Made by a program: the position numbers and the translations under genes. This document shows, piece by piece, positions 1 to 7,750 of a stretch of DNA of 47,905 nt (positions within the stretch are counted from its first letter, which is position 1; the number at the start of each line of letters is the position of its first letter). Source of the stretch: Agathobaculum desmolans ATCC 43058 (GTDB taxonomy: Bacteria; Bacillota; Clostridia; Oscillospirales; Butyricicoccaceae); the NCBI RefSeq assembly GCF_000701665.1, contig NZ_JNJN01000017.1, positions 1-47,905 of the forward strand. Direction: 5' to 3'. Under the pieces are notes generated by a model. It did not search any database. It had not been told where the DNA came from and saw only the letters and a list, made by a program, of their open reading frames with translations.

Positions 1-277
1 CCTCTGCACGTAGACGCTGATTTTCTGCAATGAGGTCTTCCTCTACATCCTTGGAAATCTTATGAGGACGGCCTGTAGCTGCTCGACCACGCCGCTCAAT
101 ATACAAGCCTTCTGGACCTTCGGTCAGATAGATTCGTTCCCAGTCCTGTACTCGCTTGTGGCGGATCCCGAATCTCTCAGCTGTTTCTGTGCAGCTGAGA
201 TTTTCTTTCCTCATAGTTTCCACTACCAGTTTCTTGAATTCTGGTGCATATCGTTTTTGTGAAACTCCCTTTGGCAT
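1..277 (-). CDS. IS3-family transposase OrfA, cut by the window edge
   Basis: The visible 92 codons start with ATG at 277 (MPKGVSQKRYAPEFKKLV). They show a helix-turn-helix of the IS3/IS150 type: the segment CTETAERFGIRHKRVQDWER is the recognition domain. After it comes a GRP linker and the start of a heptad-rich helix (LIAENQRLRAE), as in the leucine zipper of OrfA proteins. The protein binds the terminal repeats of the IS and works with OrfB, which carries the DDE domain and would lie left of the window. The ribosome site (GGGGTGAT) sits in one arm of a hairpin (287-329), so translation is probably restrained. The family is clear; the exact IS group is not. Confidence 0.88.
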   Translation of the reverse strand, partial: MPKGVSQKRYAPEFKKLVVETMRKENLSCTETAERFGIRHKRVQDWERIYLTEGPEGLYIERRGRAATGRPHKISKDVEEDLIAENQRLRAE

Positions 278-286
278 AAAAAATCA

Positions 287-329
287 CCCCATCTGTTAGA
301 TAGTATATCATACTGTCTAACAAATGGGG
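287..329 (-). promoter_or_regulatory. Hairpin that covers the transposase ribosome site
   Basis: Arms 287-306 (CCCCATCTGTTAGATAGTAT) and 310-329 pair over 20 positions, with two G-U pairs and a 3-nt loop. The minus-strand ribosome site of orfA falls in the CCCC arm. A transcript that enters from outside the IS would fold this stem and hide the site, a known way of limiting transposase expression from outside promoters. That role is inferred. Confidence 0.65.
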
Positions 330-449
330 TGCAGTTCAGATGTCTCGCTCTTTGTTTTTCATAATCCGTATCTTTGATTAAGTTAGTGCTTTCTGATAAA
401 AAGAAGGTGTGAATTTAAGAACACTCATTATCAGGAAAGGAAGATTTGT

Positions 450-1691
450 ATGGCTAAGAAAAAACAAAGCGTTCCAGAGTACGGAACGGTTACAAGAAAA
501 GGAACACTGTATTACAGAACCAGAATTACAGATGCCGATGGAAAGCAGGTCAGCTTATATGCGACCACTTGTGAAGAATTATATGAAAAGCAGTTGGAGG
601 GCCGGAGACAGGTGGAGGAAATTATCTTTCGCCGGAAGCATCCGACGGTTGCCGAGTATTGTGAGAAATGGCTGCTGATGCAGTCAGCAAAGGTGTCTAC
701 GGCCACTATAAAAGGATACAGACAGAATATGAAGAATTATGTCATTAGCTCTCTGGGAGATATGTATATGGAGGAAGTGACTGCGGATGATATTCGTCTG
801 GCGCTTGTTCCGCTGTCTCAAAAATCGAAAGGACTGTATGATACGGTAAATATGCTGATTAAGTGTGTGTTTTATTCGGCAGAGCGCAGTCAGCTGATAA
901 CCGATAATCCGTGTGTAGGAATTTCAGCAAAGGGCGGAAAAGCATCGAAAAAGAAAGACGCCTTAACAGATCAACAGGTTGCAATTCTGCTGGATACGGT
1001 GAAAGAGCTTCCGCCATATCTTTTTATTATGATTGGTTTGTATTCCGGCTTGCGTCGGGAAGAAATTCTTGCATTGCAATGGGACTGTGTATTCCTGGAT
1101 GAATCCACACCATACATTTCTGTGCGGCGGGCATGGCGCGCGGAGCATAACAGGCCGGTGATTTCCACCGTCCTAAAGACAAAGGCAGCTAAAAGGGATA
1201 TTCCCATTCCGAAGTGTCTGGTGGACTGTCTGCGGGAAGCAAAAGCAAATTCCATATCGGAGTATGTGATTGCCGACAGTGAAGGACAGCCGCTTTCCTA
1301 TTCTCAGTTTACGAGAGTTTGGCAGTATGTAGTTGTTCGTTCTGCAAAAGAGAGAACCTACTATAAATATGTGAATGGACAGAGCATTAAATATACCGTC
1401 AAGCCGACATTAGGAACAAGGCAGAGGAACAATCCCAAGATTCGCTATACCCTGAATTTCGATGTAACACCGCACTTGTTGCGGCATACCTACATCACGA
1501 ATCTGCTCTATGCGGGCGTTGACCCTAAGACAGTTCAGTATCTGGCAGGGCATGAGAATAGTAAGACAACTATGGACATTTACGCGAGGGTCAAGTATAA
1601 TAAACCAGAGGAACTTTTCGAGGTAGTGAATGATGCTTTGAACCAGGAGAATTTCGATGAAAAATCACCGATTTCTATGGTTAAGGAATAG
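450..1691 (+). CDS. int: Tyrosine recombinase / integrase of an integrative element
   Basis: The 413-residue protein catalyses site-specific integration and excision. Residues 1-55 form an N-terminal arm-binding type domain (YGTVTRKGTLYYRTRITDADG). Residues 65-155 form the core-binding SAM-like domain. Residues 170-395 hold the catalytic domain. The catalytic set is visible: R202 in SGLRREE, H342 and R345 in PHLLRHTY, H368 in AGHEN, and the nucleophile Y378 in MDIYARV. The length suits the Tn916/phage integrase family. The start at 450 follows AGGAAAGGAAG at good spacing. The gene lies next to an rpsI 3' fragment, which is probably its attachment site. Its base composition is lower in GC than that of neighbouring chromosomal genes, which supports transfer. 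Confidence 0.95.
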   Translation: MAKKKQSVPEYGTVTRKGTLYYRTRITDADGKQVSLYATTCEELYEKQLEGRRQVEEIIFRRKHPTVAEYCEKWLLMQSAKVSTATIKGYRQNMKNYVISSLGDMYMEEVTADDIRLALVPLSQKSKGLYDTVNMLIKCVFYSAERSQLITDNPCVGISAKGGKASKKKDALTDQQVAILLDTVKELPPYLFIMIGLYSGLRREEILALQWDCVFLDESTPYISVRRAWRAEHNRPVISTVLKTKAAKRDIPIPKCLVDCLREAKANSISEYVIADSEGQPLSYSQFTRVWQYVVVRSAKERTYYKYVNGQSIKYTVKPTLGTRQRNNPKIRYTLNFDVTPHLLRHTYITNLLYAGVDPKTVQYLAGHENSKTTMDIYARVKYNKPEELFEVVNDALNQENFDEKSPISMVKE

Positions 1692-1760
1692 GACAACCAA
1701 CAACAGAAAATGCGAAAAAGCCCGGAATATCAAGGAAAAACGGCAATCAAAGAATTTCAA

Positions 1761-1808
1761 TACGGCCTCAAGGCTGCACGTCGCGCACCGCAGTTCTCCA
1801 AGCGCTAA
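1761..1808 (+). pseudogene. rpsI: 3' fragment of rpsI (ribosomal protein S9), attachment site
   Basis: Reading from 1761 gives YGLKAARRAPQFSKR and then a TAA stop at 1806. This matches the conserved C-terminus of bacterial S9, whose final residues contact the P-site tRNA. Only these codons are present, and the bases before them are not S9-like. The fragment is followed by a perfect intrinsic terminator (1842-1874) that is probably the original rpsI terminator. The best explanation is a duplicated att core left by integration at the 3' end of rpsI. Confidence 0.85.
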
Positions 1809-1841
1809 ATTTCCGTTTATCGGATCATTATCAAGCGGCTC

Positions 1842-1874
1842 AACCACCCGGAACATTGTTCCGGGTGGTTTTTT
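1842..1874 (+). terminator. Intrinsic terminator, probably of the original rpsI operon
   Basis: A perfect 13-bp stem (AACCACCCGGAAC with its complement at 1858-1870), a loop of ATT and a T-run. It follows the rpsI fragment by 33 bp. Between it and the next promoter (1875-2003) I see no gene. Confidence 0.9.
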
Positions 1875-2003
1875 ATTGAAAATGTGCGGCTGGCAAGACG
1901 ACAGAATATGCGAAATGGCGCAAAAAGTTTCCGCTAATAGACAATGACTGGCGGCTTGTTGGTTATCCTACTGTATCTTGTGGAAACGTACCATGTGAAT
2001 GGA

Positions 2004-2032
2004 TTGTCTTACACAGGGTTTTGTGGTATGAT
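2004..2032 (+). promoter_or_regulatory. Sigma-A promoter of relQ-rmuC
   Basis: TTGTCT at 2004-2009 and TATGAT at 2027-2032, with a 17-bp spacer. It lies about 90 bp upstream of the relQ start. Confidence 0.7.
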
Positions 2033-2121
2033 AGAACAAATAATGCCGGCGGCGCGGAAGATGCGCGCACACCGGCAGGAAAATAAGCAGAAGGGCTGAG
2101 GATTGCCTCGGAGGGATCACA

Positions 2122-2787
2122 ATGGAATTGGCTGATTTTTTTGCGATCGATACGTTATCGGAACATGATGAGGAAATGCTGATCCGGTCTGCAATGCAGA
2201 TGCAGCAGGTGATGATGCTGTATGAATCCGGTATTCGGGAGATCAAGACAAAACTGGATATTTTGAGCGATGAGTCGCGTTTGAGCGGCAAGCCCAGCCC
2301 GATCGATGCGATCAAAAGCCGCATCAAAACGCCGCGGAGCATCATCGGAAAGCTCAAACGGCGCGGCTTTCCTATTTCCCTGCAGTCGATGCTGGAAAAC
2401 CTGAACGATATCGGCGGTATCCGCGTGATCTGCCCGTTTATCGAAGATATTTACACAGTAGCCGATATGCTGATGCGGCAGGATGACCTGAAGCTCATCG
2501 ATCGTAAGGATTATATCGAAAATCCAAAGCCGAACGGTTACCGCAGTCTGCATCTGATTTTAGAGGTGCCGATCTTCTTGTCCGATCGTACCCAACCGGT
2601 GCACATCGAGCTGCAGCTGCGCACGATCGCCATGGATTTCTGGGCGAGTCTGGAGCACCAGCTGCGCTACAAGTCGGACGTGGAAGTGCCGCCGCACGTT
2701 TCGGCGGATCTGAAGGCGTGTGCTGATGTGATCGCCGCGACCGATGAGGAGATGCAGCGCATCGCAAAGGAACTGCACGTATTATAA
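2122..2787 (+). CDS. relQ: Small alarmone synthetase, RelQ/YjbM type GTP pyrophosphokinase
   Basis: This 221-residue protein transfers pyrophosphate from ATP to GDP or GTP to make (p)ppGpp. It consists of a RelA/SpoT synthetase domain only, without the hydrolase, TGS or ACT domains of the long RelA. Diagnostic segments are SIIGKLKRRG, IGGIRVICPF, KDYIENPKPNGYRSLH (the GTP-contacting loop) and IELQLRTIAMDFWASLEHQ. The length is the norm for RelQ. ATG 2122 follows GGAGGGATCACA. rmuC starts 23 bp downstream, so both are probably one transcript from the promoter at 2004. B. subtilis has a similar gene (yjbM). Confidence 0.93.
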   Translation: MELADFFAIDTLSEHDEEMLIRSAMQMQQVMMLYESGIREIKTKLDILSDESRLSGKPSPIDAIKSRIKTPRSIIGKLKRRGFPISLQSMLENLNDIGGIRVICPFIEDIYTVADMLMRQDDLKLIDRKDYIENPKPNGYRSLHLILEVPIFLSDRTQPVHIELQLRTIAMDFWASLEHQLRYKSDVEVPPHVSADLKACADVIAATDEEMQRIAKELHVL

Positions 2788-2810
2788 AAAGGAAAGGAAC
2801 TTCGGATTTT

Positions 2811-4079
2811 ATGCAATACATTCCCCTTATCACGCTGGCACTGGTGGCGGTACTGTTGGTGCTGGTGATCATTTTGCTGCTGCGGCGGCCTGCGCCTGCC
2901 GTGCCGCCTGCTCGGGCGGAGGACAGCAGCGCAATCACTGCGCTGGGCGCGCTGGTCAGCCAAAATCTGAAGGAGGGCCGCGAGGCACAGCTAACGCAGC
3001 TTTCTGCCATGGACCGCAGCCTGTCCGGCAAAATGGGCAGCGTGACCGAACAGCTTGGCCAGTTTGAACGCCGGCTGCATGGCTTTACCGCGGAAACCAC
3101 GCAGAATCTGGAGAATATCCGGGCAACGGTCGATCAGAACCTGCGGGCCATGCAGGCAGACAATAATAAAAAGCTGGATGATATGCGCCAGATCGTGGAT
3201 GAGAAATTGCAGAAAACGCTGTCGGAGCGGATGAATGAATCCTTCCGTCTGGTCAATGACCGGCTTGAGCAGGTGTATAAAGGGCTGGGCGAGATGCAGA
3301 CGCTGGCACAGGGGGTAGGCGATCTGAAAAAGGTGCTGACCAATGTAAAAACCCGCGGCATCGTGGGTGAGATCCAGCTCGGCGCCATTTTGGAGGATAT
3401 CCTTGCGCCGGAGCAGTATGCGGTGAATGTCGCCACGCGGCCGAACAGCCGCAATGTGGTGGAGTACGCGGTCAAGCTGCCGGTGGAGGACGGCAGTTAT
3501 GTCTGGCTGCCGATCGACTCCAAATTCCCGGGGGATACTTACGGTGCGCTGCGGGATGCCTATGAGGACGGGACGCGGGAACAGATCGATGCCTGCGCCA
3601 AGCAGCTGATCGCAACGTTGAAGGCGGAGGCAAAGGATATCCGCGACAAGTATCTCGAGCCGCCGTATACAACGGATTTCGGCATTTTGTTTCTGCCGTT
3701 TGAAGGGCTGTACGCCGAGGCGGTCAGCCGCGGTATGGTGGAGGTGCTGCAGCGGGAGTATCATGTCAATATTGCCGGACCGAGCACGATGGCAGCGCTG
3801 CTGAACAGTTTGCAGATGTCCTTCCGCACAATCGCGATCCAAAAGCGATCGGGCGAGGTATGGAGTGTGTTGGGCGCGGTCAAGACCGAATTTGATAAGT
3901 TTGAAGCCTGTCTGACCCAAACACAGACCCGGCTGGATCAGGCCAGCCGCGAACTGGATAAGCTGGTCGGTACACGCACGCGCGCGATCCGCCGCCGCCT
4001 GAAAAGCGTGACAGAGCTGAGTGAAGCCGAATCCGAAACCGTGCTGGCGCTGGGCGAGGACGGCGGAGAGGAGCTGTAA
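2811..4079 (+). CDS. rmuC: DNA recombination protein RmuC homologue
   Basis: The 422-residue protein starts with one transmembrane helix (residues 1-24, followed by RRP). A long coiled coil comes next (about 40-150, with many Q, E, L and R). The RmuC domain (about 160-390) carries the family core KTRGIVGEIQLGAILEDIL, the stretch VWLPIDSKFPGDTY and the segment TDFGILFLPFEGLYAEA. RmuC proteins are nuclease-fold proteins that limit inversion events between short inverted repeats; the precise reaction is not settled. The membrane anchor is usual in the family. The gene shares a transcript with relQ. Confidence 0.93.
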   Translation: MQYIPLITLALVAVLLVLVIILLLRRPAPAVPPARAEDSSAITALGALVSQNLKEGREAQLTQLSAMDRSLSGKMGSVTEQLGQFERRLHGFTAETTQNLENIRATVDQNLRAMQADNNKKLDDMRQIVDEKLQKTLSERMNESFRLVNDRLEQVYKGLGEMQTLAQGVGDLKKVLTNVKTRGIVGEIQLGAILEDILAPEQYAVNVATRPNSRNVVEYAVKLPVEDGSYVWLPIDSKFPGDTYGALRDAYEDGTREQIDACAKQLIATLKAEAKDIRDKYLEPPYTTDFGILFLPFEGLYAEAVSRGMVEVLQREYHVNIAGPSTMAALLNSLQMSFRTIAIQKRSGEVWSVLGAVKTEFDKFEACLTQTQTRLDQASRELDKLVGTRTRAIRRRLKSVTELSEAESETVLALGEDGGEEL

Positions 4080-4198
4080 GGGCGGTTTCATAAAATCTTA
4101 AGAAATATTTTATCGTTTTATGCGGGAAGCTTTCGGATACATGGGGTAAAATAAAACTGCAAGCAGAGGTAAAGCACCATGTGGGGAGGGTTCGATGC

Positions 4199-4303
4199 AT
4201 GAAATCATACAGGAAAAAGATGCACAGCGTGTGGGAACGGGTGAAACCCCTGATCATGTTTTGGTTCGGCCCGATCGAGCAGGGGAAAAGCCGTAGCTGG
4301 TGA
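4199..4303 (+). CDS. Possible small basic protein of 34 residues
   Basis: An open frame from ATG 4199 gives MKSYRKKMHSVWERVKPL and then a short hydrophobic stretch (IMFWFG), ending at TGA 4301. GGGGAGGG lies 8 bp upstream and could act as a ribosome site. An overlapping frame from ATG 4195 (33 residues, charged) competes for the same site. No family is recognised. The terminator at 4344 would end its transcript. It may be chance. Confidence 0.3.
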   Translation: MKSYRKKMHSVWERVKPLIMFWFGPIEQGKSRSW

Positions 4304-4343
4304 TCTGATTTGTTTCACGGCTTTTGCACGCTGCAACAATTCC

Positions 4344-4397
4344 AAAGCCCTGCTGTCTGTCTGCCGGATTGGTGCAGTACAGACAGCAGGGCTTTTT
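4344..4397 (+). terminator. Intrinsic terminator after rmuC / small ORF
   Basis: A perfect 17-bp stem (4344-4360 AAAGCCCTGCTGTCTGT with 4379-4395), an 18-nt loop and T residues. It closes the relQ-rmuC unit. The 4080-4198 stretch before it holds only a weak AT hairpin. Confidence 0.85.
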
Positions 4398-4407
4398 GGC
4401 GTTCATA

Positions 4408-4451
4408 TTGCATTTTATACAATCTGCGGATATAATATCTGTATAAAATGC
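4408..4451 (+). promoter_or_regulatory. Promoter of ybaK with an 11-bp inverted repeat around the -10
   Basis: TTGCAT at 4408-4413 and TATAAT at 4431-4436, 17-bp spacer. Perfect 11-bp arms GCATTTTATAC (4410-4420) and GTATAAAATGC (4441-4451) flank the -10, 31 bp apart start to start, which is about three DNA turns. The arms overlap the -35 and the start-site region, so a dimeric repressor is plausible. Confidence 0.6.
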
Positions 4452-4469
4452 AGACAGGGAGCGAGAATC

Positions 4470-4952
4470 ATGGCTTCGGATAAAACCAATGTGATGCGGG
4501 TGCTGGAACAGCACCGGATCGCCTATACCGCGCATACCTATCCGCACGGCAAGGAGGCCGTCGACGGGGTGTCAGTCGCACAGTTGCTGGGGCAGGACCC
4601 GGCGCAGGTGTTCAAAACGCTGGTCGCGCGCGGGCGTTCGGGCGGCTGTTACGTATTTGTGATCCCGGTGGCGTGCGAGCTGGATCTGAAAAAAGCAGCG
4701 AAAGCCGCGGGGGAAAAATCGGTTGAGCTGGTGCACGTAAAGGAGCTGCTTGGACTGACCGGCTATGTGCGCGGCGGCTGCTCGCCGGTGGGGATGAAAA
4801 AGGCGTTTCCTACGGTATTTGATGAAAGCGTGCACGCGGTGTCAACTGTGATGGTTTCCGCCGGTAAGATCGGCTGGCAGATCGAGTGCGCGCCGTCCGA
4901 CCTGCTGGAGCTGACCCGGGCAGCGACCGCACCGCTTACGCTGGATCAATAA
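4470..4952 (+). CDS. ybaK: YbaK/EbsC family Cys-tRNA(Pro) deacylase
   Basis: This 160-residue protein is predicted to hydrolyse Cys-tRNA(Pro) formed in error by ProRS. The YbaK fold covers the whole chain. Family segments are IAYTAHTYPHG near the N-terminus, GQDPAQVFKTLVAR with the invariant lysine, the stretch VIPVACELDLKKAAKA, and GYVRGGCSPVGMKK with the GxCSPxG loop of the active site. The end SAGKIGWQIECAPSDLLEL is also typical. Length matches EbsC/YbaK. It has its own promoter with an operator-like dyad. The last 17 bp overlap the end of the convergent gene at 4936. Confidence 0.93.
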   Translation: MASDKTNVMRVLEQHRIAYTAHTYPHGKEAVDGVSVAQLLGQDPAQVFKTLVARGRSGGCYVFVIPVACELDLKKAAKAAGEKSVELVHVKELLGLTGYVRGGCSPVGMKKAFPTVFDESVHAVSTVMVSAGKIGWQIECAPSDLLELTRAATAPLTLDQ

Positions 4953-5709
4953 GGGCGGCGGCATCCGGAAACAGGGCGAATACGGTATGCACCCCGCAGC
5001 CGGAGAGCTGCGCCAGCTTGGCTTCCAGCGTGGAAGCATCGTCATACAATACAAAATGGGCGCGGTTTTCCGCATCGGTATAGGTGAAGTATTTGGCGCA
5101 CAGCTCGCGTGAGAAAAACGTCTGTGAGCCGGTGTGGGACAGCAGGTTTTCCCGTTCGGTGCGGGTGAGCGTTTTGCCGTTCGGCGTGGCGGAGGGCAGG
5201 GTGAAATCCTGCGAGACCGGCTGCAGAAAGGCTGCGATCCGTGCGGCGCCGTACATCCCCTGCAGGGAGGAAATGTAAGCCGTCAGGCTGCCGCCGGAGA
5301 GCGCGGTAGGTGTGGTGAGGATGGCGTGCGGCAGTGCCCGCCCACAGGCAAGCGGCACGTAAAAGGGCAGATCTGCATCGTGCAGCGCATGGTCGAAGGC
5401 GGTAAGCAGGGCACGGCTGTGCGGCGTATCCCGTTCAAAATCCGCGAACACGCCGGGGGCGCCGGTGCGCTGCGCTTCAAATACCAGATCGGAAGCAAGC
5501 CGGGCGGGGTCAAAATCGGTCATTTCGGCTGGAGGATCGCAAAGCCCCAGCAGGCAATGCGTCTGCCGGGTGGGAAGCTGCAGCCGCTGCAGGGCGCCGC
5601 CGGGCGTAATGCCAAGGCAAAGGTGCAAAACGGGCAGGCCGCGTTCGGCTGCCTGTGCCGCGTCGCGGCCGGTGCATACCAGAATAAGATTTTTCGTATA
5701 TACCATCAT
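4936..5709 (-). CDS. Uncharacterised protein, possibly a degenerate GH18-like barrel
   Basis: The 257-residue protein has no signal peptide and no membrane helix. It starts at ATG 5709 after AAGGGAG. It has the feel of a TIM barrel: short beta strands (LILVCTG, PGVFADFE, FYVPLAC, ARIAAFLQ) alternate with helices. The end HFVLYDDASTLEAKLAQLSGCGVHTVFAL resembles the closing strand and helix of GH18/YaaH-type proteins, in which a (Y/W)-D-D-x-x-S-L-x-x-K run is usual. The catalytic DxxDxDxE motif of active GH18 enzymes is not evident; FADFE is the nearest match. The function is unknown, and the family suggestion is weak. Confidence 0.6.
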   Translation of the reverse strand: MMVYTKNLILVCTGRDAAQAAERGLPVLHLCLGITPGGALQRLQLPTRQTHCLLGLCDPPAEMTDFDPARLASDLVFEAQRTGAPGVFADFERDTPHSRALLTAFDHALHDADLPFYVPLACGRALPHAILTTPTALSGGSLTAYISSLQGMYGAARIAAFLQPVSQDFTLPSATPNGKTLTRTERENLLSHTGSQTFFSRELCAKYFTYTDAENRAHFVLYDDASTLEAKLAQLSGCGVHTVFALFPDAAALIDPA

Positions 5710-5762
5710 GATCGACTCCCTTGCATGGGGCGGCAGGTGGTGTGTGCCGTCCGCTGGACTTT

Positions 5763-5844
5763 TTGGACAAATTCTATTACACTATATGAAGTAACCCATG
5801 GGGCTAATACCGCGGATCTGCGCGAAACAGCGGACAGCCCCTTT
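5763..5844 (+). promoter_or_regulatory. Candidate promoter and structured leader of the yqeG operon
   Basis: TTGGAC (5763-5768) and TATGAA (5785-5790) with 16-bp spacing are a fair promoter. The leader then folds into a hairpin with arms GGGGCT (5800-5805) and AGCCCC (5836-5841) and a smaller CCGC/GCGG pair inside, followed by TTT. It resembles a weak attenuator; no known riboswitch consensus is seen. Confidence 0.35.
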
Positions 5845-5868
5845 CGACAGGCATACAGGAGTGAACGG

Positions 5869-6381
5869 ATGAGAAAATTGATTCCCGATTATGTATTTGA
5901 ATCGGTTTATGAGATATCTCCCGCAATGCTGCGGGCAAGAGGGGTGCGCGGCGTGCTGATCGATCTGGACGGTACGATGGCTTCGTGCCGGGCGGCGCTG
6001 CCGCCGGAGCGGCTGCACGGCTTTATCCGCAGCCTGCGGGAAGGCGGGATGCAGGTGCTGGTGCTTTCCAACAACCGGGAGAACCGCGTGCGCACGTTCT
6101 GCCGGGCGCTGGGGGTAGCGTTTATCAGCCGCGCCTGCAAACCGTTCCGCCGGGGATTCCGGCAGGCGGCGGAACAGCTTGGTGTGCCGCTTTCTCAGTG
6201 CGCGGTGGTAGGAGATCAGATTTTTACCGATGTGTTCGGCGCTAACCGTGTGGGCGCACTGAGCTGCTATGTGCAGACGATCGACCGCCGCCTGTTCTGG
6301 ATCAACTTGCGGTATCAGTTAGAGCGCGGCTTTATTGCGTGCGGTCGCCGCAGAATGGAGGCGAGAGTAAACCATGAATGA
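5869..6381 (+). CDS. yqeG: YqeG-family HAD phosphatase
   Basis: The 170-residue protein is a HAD superfamily class III phosphatase. Motif I is DLDGTMAS (residues 32-39, nucleophile Asp plus the general acid two residues on), motif II is LSNN, the motif III lysine is in ACKPFRRGF, and motif IV is GDQIFTDVFGAN. Its N-terminus IPDYVFESVYEISPAMLRARG is typical of YqeG. B. subtilis YqeG normally has DLDNTL; the GTM variant here is mild. The substrate is not firmly known in the family. ATG 5869 follows AGGAGTGAACGG. The end overlaps the next gene by 8 bp, so the two are translationally linked. Confidence 0.9.
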   Translation: MRKLIPDYVFESVYEISPAMLRARGVRGVLIDLDGTMASCRAALPPERLHGFIRSLREGGMQVLVLSNNRENRVRTFCRALGVAFISRACKPFRRGFRQAAEQLGVPLSQCAVVGDQIFTDVFGANRVGALSCYVQTIDRRLFWINLRYQLERGFIACGRRRMEARVNHE

Positions 6382-7240
6382 AGCGAAATTCGGCCCGGCC
6401 GGCAACGCGGAGTCTTTTACGGCGGCAGGCTACAAGAAAAGTGAGGACGCGCCGGCGTGGCTGGCTGCCATGGGTCTTACTGCATTTGAATACCAGTGTG
6501 GACGCGGGGTGCGCTGCGGGGAAGAAACCGCGCAGCGGATCGGCGCAGCAGCAGCACAGCACGGGATACAGATGAGCATACACGCGCCGTATTTTATCAA
6601 TCTTTCCTCGGAAGAGCACGAGCGTATGGAGAAAAACATCGGCTATGTGCTGGATACCGCACGTTTTGCCGTGCCGCTCGGTGCGGTGCGCATGGTGGTG
6701 CACTGCGGCGGACAGGGCAAGCTGACGCGTGAGCGCGCTATGCGCAATTCCCGTGAAAATGTGCGGCAGATCCTGCGGGCGCTTGATGAGGCGCATTTGA
6801 CCGGCTGCACGGTATGTTTGGAAACCATGGGCAAGAAAAGCGTGCTTGGTTCGGCGGAGGAGGTGGCAGAGCTGGTCGCTGCGGATGACCGTCTGCTGCC
6901 CTGTATCGATTTCGGCCATCTCAACTGCCGTACGGGCGGCGGGATGTCCACACGGGCGGATGCCGCGCAGCTATTTGATCTGCTGGAAAACACCATCGGT
7001 ATTGAGCGCACCCGCCAAATGCATGCGCATTTTTCTCATATCGAATATAACGACAAGGGCGAGGTGCGGCACCTGACCTTTGCCGATACGGTATATGGGC
7101 CGGATTTTCTGCCGGTCGCACAGGAGGCTGCCGCCCGCGGCTATGCGCCGACCTTTATCTGTGAGTCAGCCGGTACACAGGCGGAGGATGCGGTGGCAAT
7201 GCAGCGGCTGTTCCGGCAGCAAGAGGGCGGCACAGCGTAA
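6374..7240 (+). CDS. nfo: Endonuclease IV-like TIM-barrel protein (AP endonuclease family 2)
   Basis: The 288-residue protein has the xylose isomerase-like barrel of endonuclease IV, which cuts 5' to abasic sites with a three-zinc centre. Metal-ligand segments are in order: [53 protein letters not shown] and FICESAGTQ. They supply the expected His, Glu and Asp ligands. The barrel is complete. Sequence similarity to typical Nfo is moderate, so a related sugar-phosphate function cannot be excluded. It overlaps yqeG by 8 bp and is followed by aroQ after 65 bp. Confidence 0.8.
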   Translation: MNEAKFGPAGNAESFTAAGYKKSEDAPAWLAAMGLTAFEYQCGRGVRCGEETAQRIGAAAAQHGIQMSIHAPYFINLSSEEHERMEKNIGYVLDTARFAVPLGAVRMVVHCGGQGKLTRERAMRNSRENVRQILRALDEAHLTGCTVCLETMGKKSVLGSAEEVAELVAADDRLLPCIDFGHLNCRTGGGMSTRADAAQLFDLLENTIGIERTRQMHAHFSHIEYNDKGEVRHLTFADTVYGPDFLPVAQEAAARGYAPTFICESAGTQAEDAVAMQRLFRQQEGGTA

Positions 7241-7305
7241 ACAGGTGTGTATATTGTCTGTGCGGCAAAACAACACCCGATCCGAAAAACAGGGAGGAAA
7301 CGAAG

Positions 7306-7740
7306 ATGAAAAAAGTGCTTTTGATCCACGGACCCAATCTGAATCTGACCGGACAGCGCGAGCCTGGCATTTACGGTTCGGATACGCTGGCTGCCATCAA
7401 CGCGGAGGTGGTGACCAAATGCGAACGGCTGGGTATGGCGTGTGCGGTTTTTCAGTCCAACTCGGAAGGGGCGCTGATCGACCGAATCCATGCGGCGCGT
7501 GAGGATTGCAGCGCGATCATTATTAACGCCGGGGCCTACACGCATTACAGCTATGCCCTCCGTGATGCGATTGCTGCGGTGCGCCTGCCCTGTGTGGAGG
7601 TGCATATGTCCAATGTACACGCGCGGGAGGAGTTCCGTCACAAGTCGGTCATCGGGCCGGTATGTGCAGGGGTGATTGCCGGCTTCGGCAAGCACAGTTA
7701 TCTGCTGGCCGTAGATGCGGTCAAGTCGATCATCGGATGA
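7306..7740 (+). CDS. aroQ: Type II 3-dehydroquinate dehydratase
   Basis: AroQ converts 3-dehydroquinate to 3-dehydroshikimate, step three of the shikimate pathway. The 144-residue protein shows every family mark: [16 protein letters not shown] with the flexible loop arginine and catalytic tyrosine, [28 protein letters not shown] and [20 protein letters not shown] with the active-site histidine. ATG 7306 follows GGGAGGAAACGAAG. The pepP-like gene starts 10 bp after its stop, a neighbour pair common in Firmicutes, where efp usually comes third; here a GNAT gene follows instead. Confidence 0.97.
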   Translation: MKKVLLIHGPNLNLTGQREPGIYGSDTLAAINAEVVTKCERLGMACAVFQSNSEGALIDRIHAAREDCSAIIINAGAYTHYSYALRDAIAAVRLPCVEVHMSNVHAREEFRHKSVIGPVCAGVIAGFGKHSYLLAVDAVKSIIG

Positions 7741-7750
7741 GGTGCATGGA

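Larger units (their letters stand above)
1..338 (-). mobile_element. 5' end of an IS3-family insertion sequence (partial)
   Basis: The block holds the start of an IS3-type orfA on the minus strand. Its outer boundary is probably at 338, where 326-338 reads GGGGTGCAGTTCA. On the minus strand this starts with TGAACT, the TG start typical of IS3-family terminal repeats. The other end, orfB and the target duplication are outside the window. The element is nested in the integrative element, just upstream of its integrase. Confidence 0.7.
1..1808. mobile_element. Right end of an integrative element inserted at rpsI
   Basis: An integrase gene (450-1691) lies 70 bp from a stretch that encodes the last 15 residues of ribosomal protein S9 (1761-1808). 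No rpsI gene precedes that stretch. The sequence up to the integrase end is AT-richer than the rest of the window. Integrative conjugative elements commonly carry their integrase next to the attachment site and use the 3' end of conserved genes, including rpsI. The simplest reading is that the element lies mostly to the left of the window and that the complete rpsI is at its far side. The left limit is unknown. Confidence 0.75.
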
